Assembly (NCBI GenBank): GCA_945949045.1
Contig: CAMFDG010000020.1
Coordinates: 1 to 37,371, forward strand
Reading direction: 5' to 3'
Origin: an uncultured Lachnospiraceae bacterium
GTDB taxonomy: Bacteria; Bacillota; Clostridia; Lachnospirales; Lachnospiraceae
Length of the DNA stretch: 37,371 nt
Shown: in pieces, positions 16,845-24,883 of the stretch
Layout of the letters: each line of letters opens with the position of its first letter
Position numbering within the stretch: the stretch's first letter is position 1
Translations under genes and position numbers: made by a program
The notes under the pieces: generated by a model
The model's database searches: none
Told to the model about the DNA's origin: nothing
What the model saw: the letters and a program-made list of their open reading frames with translations, nothing else

Positions 16845-17079
16845 TGCGTAGAAGAGAAGAGTAAGTATGTAGTATCTGCCAGAGAGGGCGGCCTCCGTAT
16901 GGAGTGGTGTAAGCTGCCTCAGTGATGACATGCCGAAGACCAGCTCTGAGTGACCCTAATCCGGTCCGGTGATTCCGTTATCATCATATGAGTGACCAGG
17001 CCGTTGCTGGCAGGGTAACCGGGGTGGAACCGCGAGTGATCGTCCCCGGCATCGAAGTTTTTCGATGCCGGGGATTTTT
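16845..17079 (+). ncRNA. T-box riboswitch, threonine specifier
   Basis: A tRNA-sensing leader. Stem I contains AGAGAG (16881-) and the distal GGTGTAAGCTGCC bulge region. The specifier loop GAAG-ACC-A places ACC (Thr) at 16939-16941. The T-box GGGGTGGAACCGCG is at 17021-17034. The terminator is CCCCGGCATCGAA (17044-17056) paired with TTCGATGCCGGGG (17061-17073), then ATTTTTG. CCGGGG (17019-17024) can instead pair with CCCCGG (17044-17049) as antiterminator. Uncharged tRNA-Thr should therefore allow read-through into the small membrane protein gene and thrS. Confidence 0.95.
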
Positions 17080-17099
17080 GTATTCGCCAGATCGTGTGC

Positions 17100-17144
17100 A
17101 AATGAAAATGCAAAAAATGAAATTGCAGAAAATGAAATTGCAGA
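17100..17144 (+). repeat. 15-bp tandem repeat, 3 copies
   Basis: Three 15-bp units of the form AAATGAAATTGCAGA lie between the T-box terminator and the next ribosome binding site. The last two are identical. Confidence 0.85.
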
Positions 17145-17168
17145 ACATAGAAAGGAGTAGAATTCATT

Positions 17169-17375
17169 ATGAAAAAAATCAAAAAATACCTGAAAACATT
17201 AGGGGAACCTGTCACCATGACCAGAAAGGAAAAGCTCATGACCGTTGCTCTGGCAGCTCTGGCCGGAATGGTACTGGGCATGCTGCTTTCTCCGAGAAAG
17301 ACCACCAGTATCTGCTGTGGTAACGACAATGGAAATTATTATACGCCTGATGGAGAAGAGGAGGAACAGGCGTAG
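17169..17375 (+). CDS. Small membrane protein in the thrS operon (YtxH-like)
   Basis: A 68-residue protein with a basic N-terminus, one membrane helix with small residues (TVALAALAGMVLGMLLSP, about residues 25-42) and an acidic C-terminus. The Ala/Gly-rich helix ending in LLSP recalls YtxH-like proteins, but the match is short. AGGAG lies 11 nt before the ATG. It sits downstream of the T-box terminator and 43 bp before thrS, so it is controlled by threonyl-tRNA charging. A CC pair (SICCG) after the helix could bind metal or be modified. Function unknown; its place in a threonine-responsive operon is the main clue. Confidence 0.75.
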   Translation: MKKIKKYLKTLGEPVTMTRKEKLMTVALAALAGMVLGMLLSPRKTTSICCGNDNGNYYTPDGEEEEQA

Positions 17376-17418
17376 CTGCTGAAAACGTTCAAAATATATT
17401 TATAAGGAGATAGATACC

Positions 17419-19386
17419 ATGAAAATTACATTGAAGGATGGCTCCGTCAAGGAGTACAGCGAGGCAAAATCAGTTTATGACATTGCAAAAGACATCAGTG
17501 AGGGACTGGCCCGGGTGGCTTGCGCCGGAGAACTGGACGGGGAGATCGTGGATCTGCGTACCATGATCGATAAGGACTGCAGCTTAAATATTGTAACGGC
17601 AGGTGACCCCGAGGGACTCCGTGTCATCCGACACACCGCATCCCATATTCTGGCAGAGGCGGTTAAGAGATTGTTCCCGGAAGCAAAGGTGACGATCGGA
17701 CCGGCCATTGACGACGGATTTTACTATGATTTTGATGCAGAGCCTTTTTCCAGAGAGGATCTGGATAAGCTTGAGGCAGAAATGAAGAAAATCATCAAGG
17801 AGGGGCATGAGATTACACGATTTACCCTTCCGAGAGCGGAGGCCATCAAGTTTATGCAGGAGCGAAACGAGCCATACAAGGTTGAACTGATCGAGGATCT
17901 TCCGGAGGATGCTGAGATATCCTTCTATGATCAGGGAGGCTTTGTGGATCTGTGTGCCGGACCGCATCTCATGAGTACCAAGGGGGTAAAGGCTTATAAG
18001 CTGATCTCCTCCTCCATGGCTTATTGGAGAGGGGATTCTGAGAAAGCTCGTCTCCAGAGAATTTATGGTACTGCCTTTAATAAAAAGGAGGAATTAAAAG
18101 AGCATCTGGATAAGCTGGCAGACGCAAAGCTTCGCGACCACAACAAGCTGGGTCGCGAAATGGGACTGTTCACCACTGTTGATGTGATTGGTCAGGGCCT
18201 GCCGCTGTTTACTCCGAAGGGAACTAAGATGATCATGAAGCTCCAGCGCTGGATCGAGGATCTGGAGGACAATGAGTGGGGCTATGTGAGAACAAGGACA
18301 CCTTTGATGGCAAAATCCGACCTCTATAAAATTTCCGGTCACTGGGATCATTACAAGGATGGGATGTTTGTTCTCGGTGACGAGGAGACGGACAAGGAAG
18401 TGTTTGCTCTCCGTCCAATGACCTGTCCATTCCAGTATTATGTATACAAAAACGAGCAGCACTCCTACAAGGATCTGCCATACCGCATGGGTGAGACTTC
18501 CACGCTGTTCCGGTGTGAGGATTCCGGTGAAATGCACGGACTGACCCGTGTTCGCCAGTTTACCATTTCCGAAGGACATCTGGTAATACGACCGGATCAG
18601 GCGGAGGCGGAACTTAAGAGCTGCTTTGATCTGGCTTACTATGTGCTTTCTGTTCTTGGATTGGAAAAAGATGTAACCTTCCGGCTGTCCAAATGGGATC
18701 CGGAGAATAAGAAGAAATACTTAGGGGATGATAATTATTGGAACTCGACTCAGCAGGCCCTCCGTGACGTGCTGGAAGAAAAGGGCGTTCCCTATGTGGA
18801 GGCTGACGGTGAGGCTGCTTTTTATGGTCCCAAAATTGATATTCAGGCAAAGAATGTCTACGGCAAGGAAGACACCATGATCACCATCCAGCTGGACTGC
18901 GCCATTACTGAGAATTTTGATATGTACTATATCGACCAGAACGGAGACAAGGTCCGCCCATACATCATCCACAGAACTTCTCTTGGCTGCTATGAGAGAA
19001 CCCTTGCATGGCTTATTGAAAAATATGCCGGTAAGTTCCCGACCTGGCTTTGTCCGGAGCAGGTGCGTGTGCTTCCAATCTCTGAGAAATACGCAGAGTA
19101 CGCAGGTAAGGTTGCTGCAGAGCTTAAGAAAAACGGGGTAGACGTCACTGTAGACGAGCGTTCCGAAAAGATCGGTTACAAGATTCGTGAAGCACGTATG
19201 GACAGACTTCCGTATATGTTGGTGGTCGGCGCCCAGGAGGAAGTCGATGGCACCGTATCTGTCAGAAGCCGTTTTGCCGGAGACGAGGGTGTGAAGCCTT
19301 TGGCTGAGTTTATCAACCAGATCTGCGAGGAAATCCGCACGAAGGCCATCCGCAAGGAAGAGAACACCGATGAGGCTGCAAAGTAA
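17419..19386 (+). CDS. thrS: Threonyl-tRNA synthetase
   Basis: A 655-residue class II aminoacyl-tRNA synthetase that charges tRNA-Thr in the cytosol. Domain order is an N-terminal TGS domain (residues 1 to about 62), an editing domain with HTASH (around residue 71) and CAGPHL, the catalytic core and the C-terminal anticodon-binding domain. The core shows the zinc-binding segment RPMTCPFQYYVY, motif 2 (GLTRVRQFTISEGH) and motif 3 (LGCYERTLAWLIEKY). Complete and of typical length. AAGGAGAT lies before the ATG. It is regulated by the T-box at 16845-17079, whose ACC specifier agrees with threonine. No T-tract terminator follows directly; AAAGGGACA/TGTCCTTT (19386-19427) can pair, and a strong terminator comes at 19631. 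Confidence 0.98.
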   Translation: MKITLKDGSVKEYSEAKSVYDIAKDISEGLARVACAGELDGEIVDLRTMIDKDCSLNIVTAGDPEGLRVIRHTASHILAEAVKRLFPEAKVTIGPAIDDGFYYDFDAEPFSREDLDKLEAEMKKIIKEGHEITRFTLPRAEAIKFMQERNEPYKVELIEDLPEDAEISFYDQGGFVDLCAGPHLMSTKGVKAYKLISSSMAYWRGDSEKARLQRIYGTAFNKKEELKEHLDKLADAKLRDHNKLGREMGLFTTVDVIGQGLPLFTPKGTKMIMKLQRWIEDLEDNEWGYVRTRTPLMAKSDLYKISGHWDHYKDGMFVLGDEETDKEVFALRPMTCPFQYYVYKNEQHSYKDLPYRMGETSTLFRCEDSGEMHGLTRVRQFTISEGHLVIRPDQAEAELKSCFDLAYYVLSVLGLEKDVTFRLSKWDPENKKKYLGDDNYWNSTQQALRDVLEEKGVPYVEADGEAAFYGPKIDIQAKNVYGKEDTMITIQLDCAITENFDMYYIDQNGDKVRPYIIHRTSLGCYERTLAWLIEKYAGKFPTWLCPEQVRVLPISEKYAEYAGKVAAELKKNGVDVTVDERSEKIGYKIREARMDRLPYMLVVGAQEEVDGTVSVRSRFAGDEGVKPLAEFINQICEEIRTKAIRKEENTDEAAK

Positions 19387-19436
19387 AAGGGACACCTTGG
19401 AATTACGTCAGGGGACTGTCCTTTAGGAATGGATCA

Positions 19437-19954
19437 TGGGCTGTGGAGCAGGATTTTTCTTTTACGCCCACAGAAGCATTCCGATAAATAAACATATGCA
19501 TATAAATTGGGCGGTAGAGAGATAATTTGCGCTATTCGCCCACAAAAAGTTCAATACAGTCGAGAAATTGGGCGGTAGAGGGGTAATTTGCACTATTCGC
19601 CCACAAAAAGTTTAATACAGCCAAAAAATTGGGCGGTAGAGGGGAAATATCCTTCTGCCGCCCTTTTTTTCATCGACAAGGATCTATTCAGAACCTATTC
19701 AGAACCTATTCAGAACCTCAAACCCCATGCAAGTCAGAGAAAAAGATTTGTCCTGCTTTTTGGTAGTTAGTTTTTTGATCGTGAAGTGATGCTTTGGGCG
19801 TGGAAACTAATAATTTGATTTATACATCCCGCTAAATGCCTAAAGTGTGGGCGTGGAGAGTAAGCAGTTGGGCTATACGCCCAATTGTGCTTTTTTAGGA
19901 TGTTATGATCATGGAAACTGGGATGTAGGAAACAATTTTTTTCTCATATGTCCA
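19437..19954 (+). repeat. Second hairpin array, 71/61-bp period
   Basis: TGGGCG...CGCCCA-type units start at 19437, 19508, 19569, 19630, 19848 and 19919. A degenerate left arm lies at 19795 and a lone right arm near 19971. Spacings are 71, 61 and 61 bp, then 53 bp (19795 to 19848) and 71 bp (19848 to 19919). Arm-to-arm length is 34-36 bp throughout. The units at 19508, 19569 and 19630 form a true 61-bp tandem repeat with similar spacers (CAAAAAGTTYAATACAG). This fills most of the roughly 800-bp gap after thrS; no gene is supported there. GAACCTATTCA is also repeated three times at 19688-19718. Confidence 0.85.
19631..19670 (+). terminator. Intrinsic terminator from a TGGGCG hairpin
   Basis: GGGCGGTAGAGG pairs with CCTTCTGCCGCCC (ending 19663) with wobble pairs, followed by seven T. 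It is the last unit of the 61-bp tandem group and the likely end of the thrS transcript. Confidence 0.8.
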
Positions 19955-20040
19955 TTTTAGGAAGTCTTCGCCCACTTCCCACCACAATGGAAAGAATGAA
20001 GTTCAAAAAAACAGACATACTATCTGAGAAACCGGAAGGA

Positions 20041-20158
20041 TTCAAAAAATGTGCCGGGTTACGAAGAAACCCGGCATGCAGCGTCGGCCCTACGCCGAAG
20101 GCGAATTCTCATGGGCCGATGTTCCAAAAAATGTGCCGGGTTACGAAGGAACCCGGCA
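20041..20158 (+). repeat. Duplicated hairpin upstream of the DUF1540 gene
   Basis: A near-identical 36-bp segment occurs at about 20041-20076 and 20123-20158, 82 bp apart. Each contains TGCCGGGTT paired with AACCCGGCA. Between them lies a third structure, CGGCCC (20085-20090) with GGGCCG (20113-20118) enclosing CGCC-GAA-GGCG (20093-20103). There is no T-tract. This forms a three-hairpin leader ending 25 bp before the DUF1540 start codon. Confidence 0.8.
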
Positions 20159-20183
20159 AAAGGAAGAAAGGCAGGTATGTCAA

Positions 20184-20501
20184 ATGACGAAATTAGACTG
20201 TAACGTGGTGAGCTGTTCCTATAATGAGGATAACTGCTGCAGAAGAGCGGACATTCAGGTGGAGGGAACAGATGCCCGGACCCCATCGGAAACAAGCTGT
20301 GGCAGCTTCGAACCGAGAGGATGCGGCTGTGCAAAGAATGAGACGGGGGTGCCGGCTAAGGCTACTGCCGTGGCTTGCGAAGCGGTAGAATGCCGATTCA
20401 ACCGGGAAAAAAAGTGTAGTGCCGACCATATCGGAATTGCCGGTGGTCACGCAGACAGCTTCAGAGAGACGGAATGTGGCAGTTTTTCCCACAACGAATA
20501 A
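20184..20501 (+). CDS. DUF1540 domain protein with two domains
   Basis: A 105-residue protein with two DUF1540 modules, short Cys-rich domains thought to bind metal and widespread in spore-forming Clostridia. Module 1 is LDCNVVSCSYNEDNCC to ETSCGSF, and module 2 is VACEAVECRFNREKKC to ETECGSF. The Cys spacing is the same in both. The ATG at 20184 is chosen although the frame is open upstream, because the upstream part is only translated hairpin repeat and the conserved module begins at MTKLDCNVVSC. A ribosome site AAAGGCAGG precedes it. Single gene with a good terminator at 20542. Function unknown. Confidence 0.88.
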   Translation: MTKLDCNVVSCSYNEDNCCRRADIQVEGTDARTPSETSCGSFEPRGCGCAKNETGVPAKATAVACEAVECRFNREKKCSADHIGIAGGHADSFRETECGSFSHNE

Positions 20502-20541
20502 ATGGGAATACTGTGATCTGTCCTGCAAAATGAATGCAAAT

Positions 20542-20573
20542 AACCGCTGTACCGTTTGGTACGGCGGTTTTTT
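20542..20573 (+). terminator. Terminator of the DUF1540 gene
   Basis: AACCGC-T-GTACC (20542-20553) pairs with GGTAC-G-GCGGTT (20558-20569) around GTTT, followed by a T-tract. Confidence 0.9.
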
Positions 20574-20684
20574 GCAGTAAATGGCTCTCAATCTCCCCGT
20601 GTTTTTTTATTTATAGTGGCTGTGAACAGGCGTACCACAAGATATTGTAGCCTTCGGAAGAAAGGCAAAAACTTTGAAAAAACC

Positions 20685-20713
20685 TTGATTTTTCGGCGTT
20701 TTGGGAGTATGAT
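20685..20713 (+). promoter_or_regulatory. Promoter of the dcw cluster (mraZ)
   Basis: TTGATT at 20685-20690, 17-bp spacer, TATGAT at 20708-20713. The 348-bp gap before mraZ otherwise holds the DUF1540 terminator, a small GCCTT/AAGGC hairpin near 20650 and the MraZ boxes. Confidence 0.65.
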
Positions 20714-20729
20714 GGTTACATGGTGGCGG

Positions 20730-20767
20730 AAAGTGGAGCGTTTATCCCATTAAGTGGTTTAAAGTGG
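20730..20767 (+). promoter_or_regulatory. Putative MraZ boxes
   Basis: Three direct repeats of (A/T)AAGTGG at 20730, 20751 and 20761, about two turns and one turn of helix apart. GTGG-type repeats upstream of mraZ are known binding sites of MraZ in other bacteria. Here they lie just downstream of the expected transcript start, fitting autorepression. Confidence 0.6.
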
Positions 20768-20849
20768 TGGATAAGTTGATAATTGTGTGGATAACCCACA
20801 GGCCGCCGATACAGGTTTTTAAGAACCGGGAAAGGAGGCAGGAACTGTC

Positions 20850-21281
20850 ATGTTCATGGGCGAATATAATCATTCCGTCGATGCTAAGGGACGGCTGATT
20901 GTTCCATCTAAGTTCAGAGAGCAGTTGGGCAATGAGTTTGTTGTGACCAAGGGACTGGACGGATGTTTGTTTGTGTATTCCCATGAAGAGTGGCAGCGTA
21001 TTGAAGACAGCCTCCGTGAGAAACCGCTTACCTCCAAGGATGCAAGAAAGTTTATGCGTTTCTTCTTCGCTGGAGCTGCAAACTGTGAGGTGGACAAGCA
21101 GGGAAGAATTCTTCTTCCGGCAAACCTCAGAGAATATGCGGGAATTGATAAGGAAGTCGTATCCGTAGGCGTGTTCAGCCGTGTTGAAATCTGGAGCAGA
21201 GAACGCTATCAGGAGAACAATGACTTCGATGATATGGATGAGATTGCAGAGCATATGGCAGAACTTGGGATTCAAATCTAG
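20850..21281 (+). CDS. mraZ: Division/cell wall cluster regulator MraZ
   Basis: A 143-residue DNA-binding protein with two AbrB-like SpoVT/MraZ domains; MraZ forms ring-shaped oligomers and represses its own dcw operon. The first domain starts [20 protein letters not shown] and the second has [20 protein letters not shown]. Length and the two DXXGR motifs are typical. AAAGGAGG lies before the ATG. First gene of the dcw cluster, with GTGG boxes in its leader. rsmH follows after 63 bp. Confidence 0.97.
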   Translation: MFMGEYNHSVDAKGRLIVPSKFREQLGNEFVVTKGLDGCLFVYSHEEWQRIEDSLREKPLTSKDARKFMRFFFAGAANCEVDKQGRILLPANLREYAGIDKEVVSVGVFSRVEIWSRERYQENNDFDDMDEIAEHMAELGIQI

Positions 21282-21344
21282 TATAACGGCAGGGTGATAC
21301 AGGAACCGTTATTTCTGAGAGAGGACGACAGGGAGGAATGAAGG

Positions 21345-22283
21345 ATGGCATTTGCGCATACCTCGGTGCTTTTGGAGGAGACAATTGAACAACTTCATAT
21401 CCGCCCGGACGGAATCTACGTGGATGGAACCCTGGGCGGCGGGGGACATTCCCTTGAGATCTGCAGACGGCTGACGACAGGAAGACTGATCGGGATCGAT
21501 CAGGATGCAGATGCCATTGCGGCGGCGGGAGAGCGCCTTAAGGATTACCAGGATAAGGTAACCATTGTAAGAAGCAACTACGCACAGATGATGCAGGTGC
21601 TGACGGAACTGGGGATTGAACGGGTGGATGGAATCCTTCTGGATCTGGGAGTTTCCTCCTATCAGCTGGATGCACCGGAGCGGGGCTTTACCTACCGCTG
21701 TGAGGACGCACCGCTCGATATGCGGATGGACAGGAGACAAAAGCTGACGGCCCACGACATTGTCAATGGCTATAGCGAGGCTGACCTTTTTCGAATCATC
21801 CGGGATTACGGGGAGGACCGGTTCGCAAAGAATATTGCAAAGCACATTGTACAGGCCAGGGAGAAAAAGCCCATTGATACCACGGGGGAATTAAATGCCA
21901 TCATTAAGGGGGCAATTCCCATGAAGGTCCAGGCGACCGGTGGACATCCTTCTAAGAGAACTTATCAGGCAATCCGCATCGAACTCAACCATGAGCTGGA
22001 TGTGCTGAGAGATCACTTGGATGAGATGATCGACCTGTTGGAGGATGAAGGAAGAATCTGCATTATTACCTTTCATTCCTTAGAGGATCGGATCGTGAAG
22101 TCAGCGTTTAAGAAGAATGAGAATCCGTGCACGTGTCCGAGTAATTTTCCGGTGTGTGTATGCGGGAAGAAGTCGAAAGGCAAAGTGGTTACGAGAAAAC
22201 CAATTTTACCGACGGATGAGGAGCTTAGTGCAAACAGCCGTTCAAAGAGTGCGAAACTCAGAGTGTTTGAACGGAAACGGTAA
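21345..22283 (+). CDS. rsmH: 16S rRNA m4C1402 methyltransferase RsmH
   Basis: A 312-residue SAM-dependent enzyme (formerly MraW) that N4-methylates C1402 of 16S rRNA. It begins [17 protein letters not shown] with the SAM motif [10 protein letters not shown] at residues 27-36. It also has the conserved GVSSYQLD and a C-terminal RNA-binding part ([10 protein letters not shown] to [21 protein letters not shown]). Complete, with GGGAGG before the start. It occupies its usual place after mraZ. Confidence 0.97.
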   Translation: MAFAHTSVLLEETIEQLHIRPDGIYVDGTLGGGGHSLEICRRLTTGRLIGIDQDADAIAAAGERLKDYQDKVTIVRSNYAQMMQVLTELGIERVDGILLDLGVSSYQLDAPERGFTYRCEDAPLDMRMDRRQKLTAHDIVNGYSEADLFRIIRDYGEDRFAKNIAKHIVQAREKKPIDTTGELNAIIKGAIPMKVQATGGHPSKRTYQAIRIELNHELDVLRDHLDEMIDLLEDEGRICIITFHSLEDRIVKSAFKKNENPCTCPSNFPVCVCGKKSKGKVVTRKPILPTDEELSANSRSKSAKLRVFERKR

Positions 22284-22337
22284 CTGCTCTGAATAGATTA
22301 GATATGAAATTAAAAGACAAAAAGGCAGGGATGCAGT

Positions 22338-22814
22338 ATGACAAGAAATTATTATGTAAACGGGAATACGGTAAGGGAGCTGGAGGCACCGGTCCGCAGA
22401 GAGGAAAGGGAAAGAAGCAGAGAGGAACTGGAGCGGATCAAACGCCGTAAACGCAGAAGAAGTGCGGCCAGAAGAAACCGTCAGAGAGAACTGCAGATGA
22501 GCCGTGGCTACGTGGTTTTTCTGACGGTATGTGTATTGATTACGGCTTTTTCCTCTGTGATGCTGGTAAAGATGCAGGCACAGATGACCAGCCGTATGAG
22601 AAGCGTGGCAAGTCTTGAGAGTCAGGTGATTGACCTGAAGGCAGACAATGATGCAAGGTACAAAAGCCTTACCACTTCCGTTGATTTGAACCATATCAAG
22701 GAAGTTGCCACAAAAAAGCTGGGAATGTCTTACCCAAAAGAGAAACAAGTGGTATACTACTCGGTAGAAAACACCAATTTTATGGATCAATACAGTGATA
22801 TACCGAAACAATAG
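22338..22814 (+). CDS. ftsL: FtsL-like cell division protein
   Basis: A 158-residue bitopic membrane protein. A long Arg/Lys/Glu-rich cytoplasmic N-terminus (residues 1-55) is followed by one membrane helix (about 57-79, GYVVFLTVCVLITAFSSVM). Next come an extracytoplasmic coiled-coil (SRMRSVASLESQVIDLKADN) and a short tail with AVATKKLGM-like EVATKKLGMSYP. FtsL sequences diverge strongly, so the call rests on topology and position between rsmH and the PBP gene. In the divisome it would pair with DivIC and activate the FtsW/PBP pair. Its stop overlaps the AGGAG of the next gene. Confidence 0.85.
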   Translation: MTRNYYVNGNTVRELEAPVRREERERSREELERIKRRKRRRSAARRNRQRELQMSRGYVVFLTVCVLITAFSSVMLVKMQAQMTSRMRSVASLESQVIDLKADNDARYKSLTTSVDLNHIKEVATKKLGMSYPKEKQVVYYSVENTNFMDQYSDIPKQ

Positions 22815-22823
22815 GAGTAAGCA

Positions 22824-24815
22824 TTGAGAAAAAGGAAGAAACCGGTCCGGAAGATGAACCGGACCATGAGAACCAAGCTGATTGTGCTTTTCAATGTCAT
22901 CGTGCTGGCCCTCTGTGGCCTGATCGGAAGACTGATGTACATTGAGCATTCCAGCGGCGACAAATATGAAAAAAAGGTTTTATCTATGCAGTCATACGAC
23001 AGCAAGACCATTCCGTACCAGAGGGGAGAGATCGTGGATTCCTCCGGTACGGTTCTTGCTACCAGTGTGGCTGTTTATAATGTCATCCTGGACTGTTCGG
23101 TGATGACCAGCAAGGAAGAGTATGTAGAGCCCACCATTGACGCTCTCACGAAGTGTTTTTCTGAGCTGAAGCGGGAGGATCTGGAAAAATACGCCAGCGA
23201 GAAAAAGAACAGCAAATATATCGTTCTGGCCAAGAAGCTGCCCTACGATGAGGTGCAGCCCTTCATCGAAATGCAGGATGCCGTGGATAAGGATGGAAAT
23301 AAAGTCAATCCCAATGTGAAGGGAGTCTGGTTTGAAAAGGAATACCAGAGACAGTATCCCTACAACTCTCTTGCGGCCTCTGTGATCGGTTTCACCTCCT
23401 CAGGTAACGTGGGAACCACCGGATTGGAGAATTACTATGACGACGTATTGAACGGTGTCAATGGAAGAGAGTACGGCTATCTGAATTCGGACAGCGATTT
23501 TGAAAAGACCGTAATTCCGGCTCAGGACGGCAATACGCTGGTCTGTTCCATCGATGCCAATATCCAGTCAATCGTAGAAAAGAAGATTGAACAATGGAAT
23601 AAGAAATACTCGGATAATTATTATGAGGGAGCAGGCAGTCTGAACACTGCGGTGCTTGTCATGAATCCGCAGAACGGTGAGATCCTTGCCATGGCGGACT
23701 ATCCGGAATTTGACCTGAACAATCCGAGAGACTTAAGCTCTCTTTACAGCAAAAAGGAGCTTGAGAGTATGACGGATGAGGAGAGCATGGATATCTTAAA
23801 CGGCCTCTGGCAGAACTACTGCGTGACGGCTACCTATGAGCCGGGCTCCGTGCAGAAGCCTTTTACCGTGGCCTGTGGCCTGGATACCGGAACAGTTACG
23901 GATGATATGAGCTTTCTGTGTGACGGCGGTGAACAGTTCGACCGGTGGGTCAGCTGTGTAAACCGCAACGGTCATGGCATGGAAACGGTGCGCACGACAC
24001 TCATGGATTCCTGTAATGACGCTATTATGCAGATGACTTACAGGATTGGAAAGGAAAATTTCCTTCAGTATCAGTCGGATTTTGGCTTTGGACAGAAGAC
24101 GGGCATTGATCTGCCGGGGGAGGCAAATACCTCGACTCTGGTTTACACCGCAGACAGCATGAAGCCCATTGATCTGGCAACCAATGCCTTTGGCCAGAAC
24201 TATAACTGTACGATGATCCAGATGGCCAGCGGCTTTAGTTCCCTGATCAACGGTGGTACCTATTATCAGCCCCATATCGTGACAAAAATCACGGACGCCT
24301 CCGGCAATACCGTGTCTACCATTGAGCCGAAGGCAGTCAAGCAGACCGTGTCGGAGAGCACCAGCAGACAGATCAAGGATTATCTCTACGATGTTGTCAC
24401 AAGTGGAACCGGTGGAACGGCCAAAGTGGACGGCTATTCCATGGGTGGTAAGACCGGAACGGCCCAGAAGCTTCCGCGAACCAGAAGAAAGCATCTGGTA
24501 TCCTTTATGGGCTTTGCGCCTTATGATGATCCGCAGCTTGTGATTTATTGTATTGTGGATGAGCCCAATGCACCGGATGACGCTCACAGCTATTTTGCCC
24601 AGAACATTGTCCGGGAAATCTTAGAGGAGGTTCTTCCCTATAAGAATATTTATCCGGATGAGAAGAAAACCGGACGAAACAAGGGCCTGGACGTGACCGG
24701 GGAAAATGCCCAGTATACAGGCGAGCACAATCCTGTTGCCAGGAGAGACAGCGACAAAAAGAAGACAGAGACGAAGGAAGAGGAAAACGAACCGGAAGAG
24801 GAAAAGCAGGAATAG
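22824..24815 (+). CDS. Class B penicillin-binding protein (FtsI/SpoVD type)
   Basis: A 663-residue membrane-anchored transpeptidase that cross-links septal peptidoglycan. One N-terminal helix (about residues 19-40) is followed by the dimerisation domain (PYQRGEIVDSSGTVLATS) and a transpeptidase domain. The active-site motifs are Ser342-Val-Gln-Lys345 (EPGSVQKPF), Ser396-Cys-Asn398 and Lys543-Thr-Gly545 (GGKTGTAQ). The start is TTG at 22824 with AGGAG 7 nt upstream; ATG at 22854 is the alternative but lacks a site. The tail is Lys/Glu-rich with no PASTA domain, so it resembles FtsI/PBP2b more than SpoVD with PASTA. It is immediately followed by a second class B PBP. Confidence 0.92.
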   Translation: MRKRKKPVRKMNRTMRTKLIVLFNVIVLALCGLIGRLMYIEHSSGDKYEKKVLSMQSYDSKTIPYQRGEIVDSSGTVLATSVAVYNVILDCSVMTSKEEYVEPTIDALTKCFSELKREDLEKYASEKKNSKYIVLAKKLPYDEVQPFIEMQDAVDKDGNKVNPNVKGVWFEKEYQRQYPYNSLAASVIGFTSSGNVGTTGLENYYDDVLNGVNGREYGYLNSDSDFEKTVIPAQDGNTLVCSIDANIQSIVEKKIEQWNKKYSDNYYEGAGSLNTAVLVMNPQNGEILAMADYPEFDLNNPRDLSSLYSKKELESMTDEESMDILNGLWQNYCVTATYEPGSVQKPFTVACGLDTGTVTDDMSFLCDGGEQFDRWVSCVNRNGHGMETVRTTLMDSCNDAIMQMTYRIGKENFLQYQSDFGFGQKTGIDLPGEANTSTLVYTADSMKPIDLATNAFGQNYNCTMIQMASGFSSLINGGTYYQPHIVTKITDASGNTVSTIEPKAVKQTVSESTSRQIKDYLYDVVTSGTGGTAKVDGYSMGGKTGTAQKLPRTRRKHLVSFMGFAPYDDPQLVIYCIVDEPNAPDDAHSYFAQNIVREILEEVLPYKNIYPDEKKTGRNKGLDVTGENAQYTGEHNPVARRDSDKKKTETKEEENEPEEEKQE

Positions 24816-24836
24816 CAGCATAAAGAGACAGAAAAC

Positions 24837-24861
24837 GGCGGATGTTCTAGCGGCATCCGCC
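24837..24861 (+). other. Hairpin between the two PBP genes
   Basis: GGCGGATG (24837-24844) pairs perfectly with CATCCGCC (24854-24861) across a 9-nt loop. No T-tract follows. It may set relative expression or mRNA stability of the two PBP genes rather than terminate. Confidence 0.5.
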
Positions 24862-24883
24862 CCTTCATATACTGTTAGGAAGA

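Noticed and set aside
19588-19770. 60-codon frame in the second hairpin array
   Set aside because: It overlaps two hairpin repeats and a terminator and has no ribosome binding site.
20049-20183. N-terminal extension of the DUF1540 protein
   Set aside because: The extra 45 codons translate the hairpin duplication; the conserved domain and a ribosome site point to ATG 20184.
19948-20187. 79-codon frame before the DUF1540 gene
   Set aside because: It is made of the duplicated hairpin in one frame; no ribosome site, and it overlaps the real DUF1540 start.
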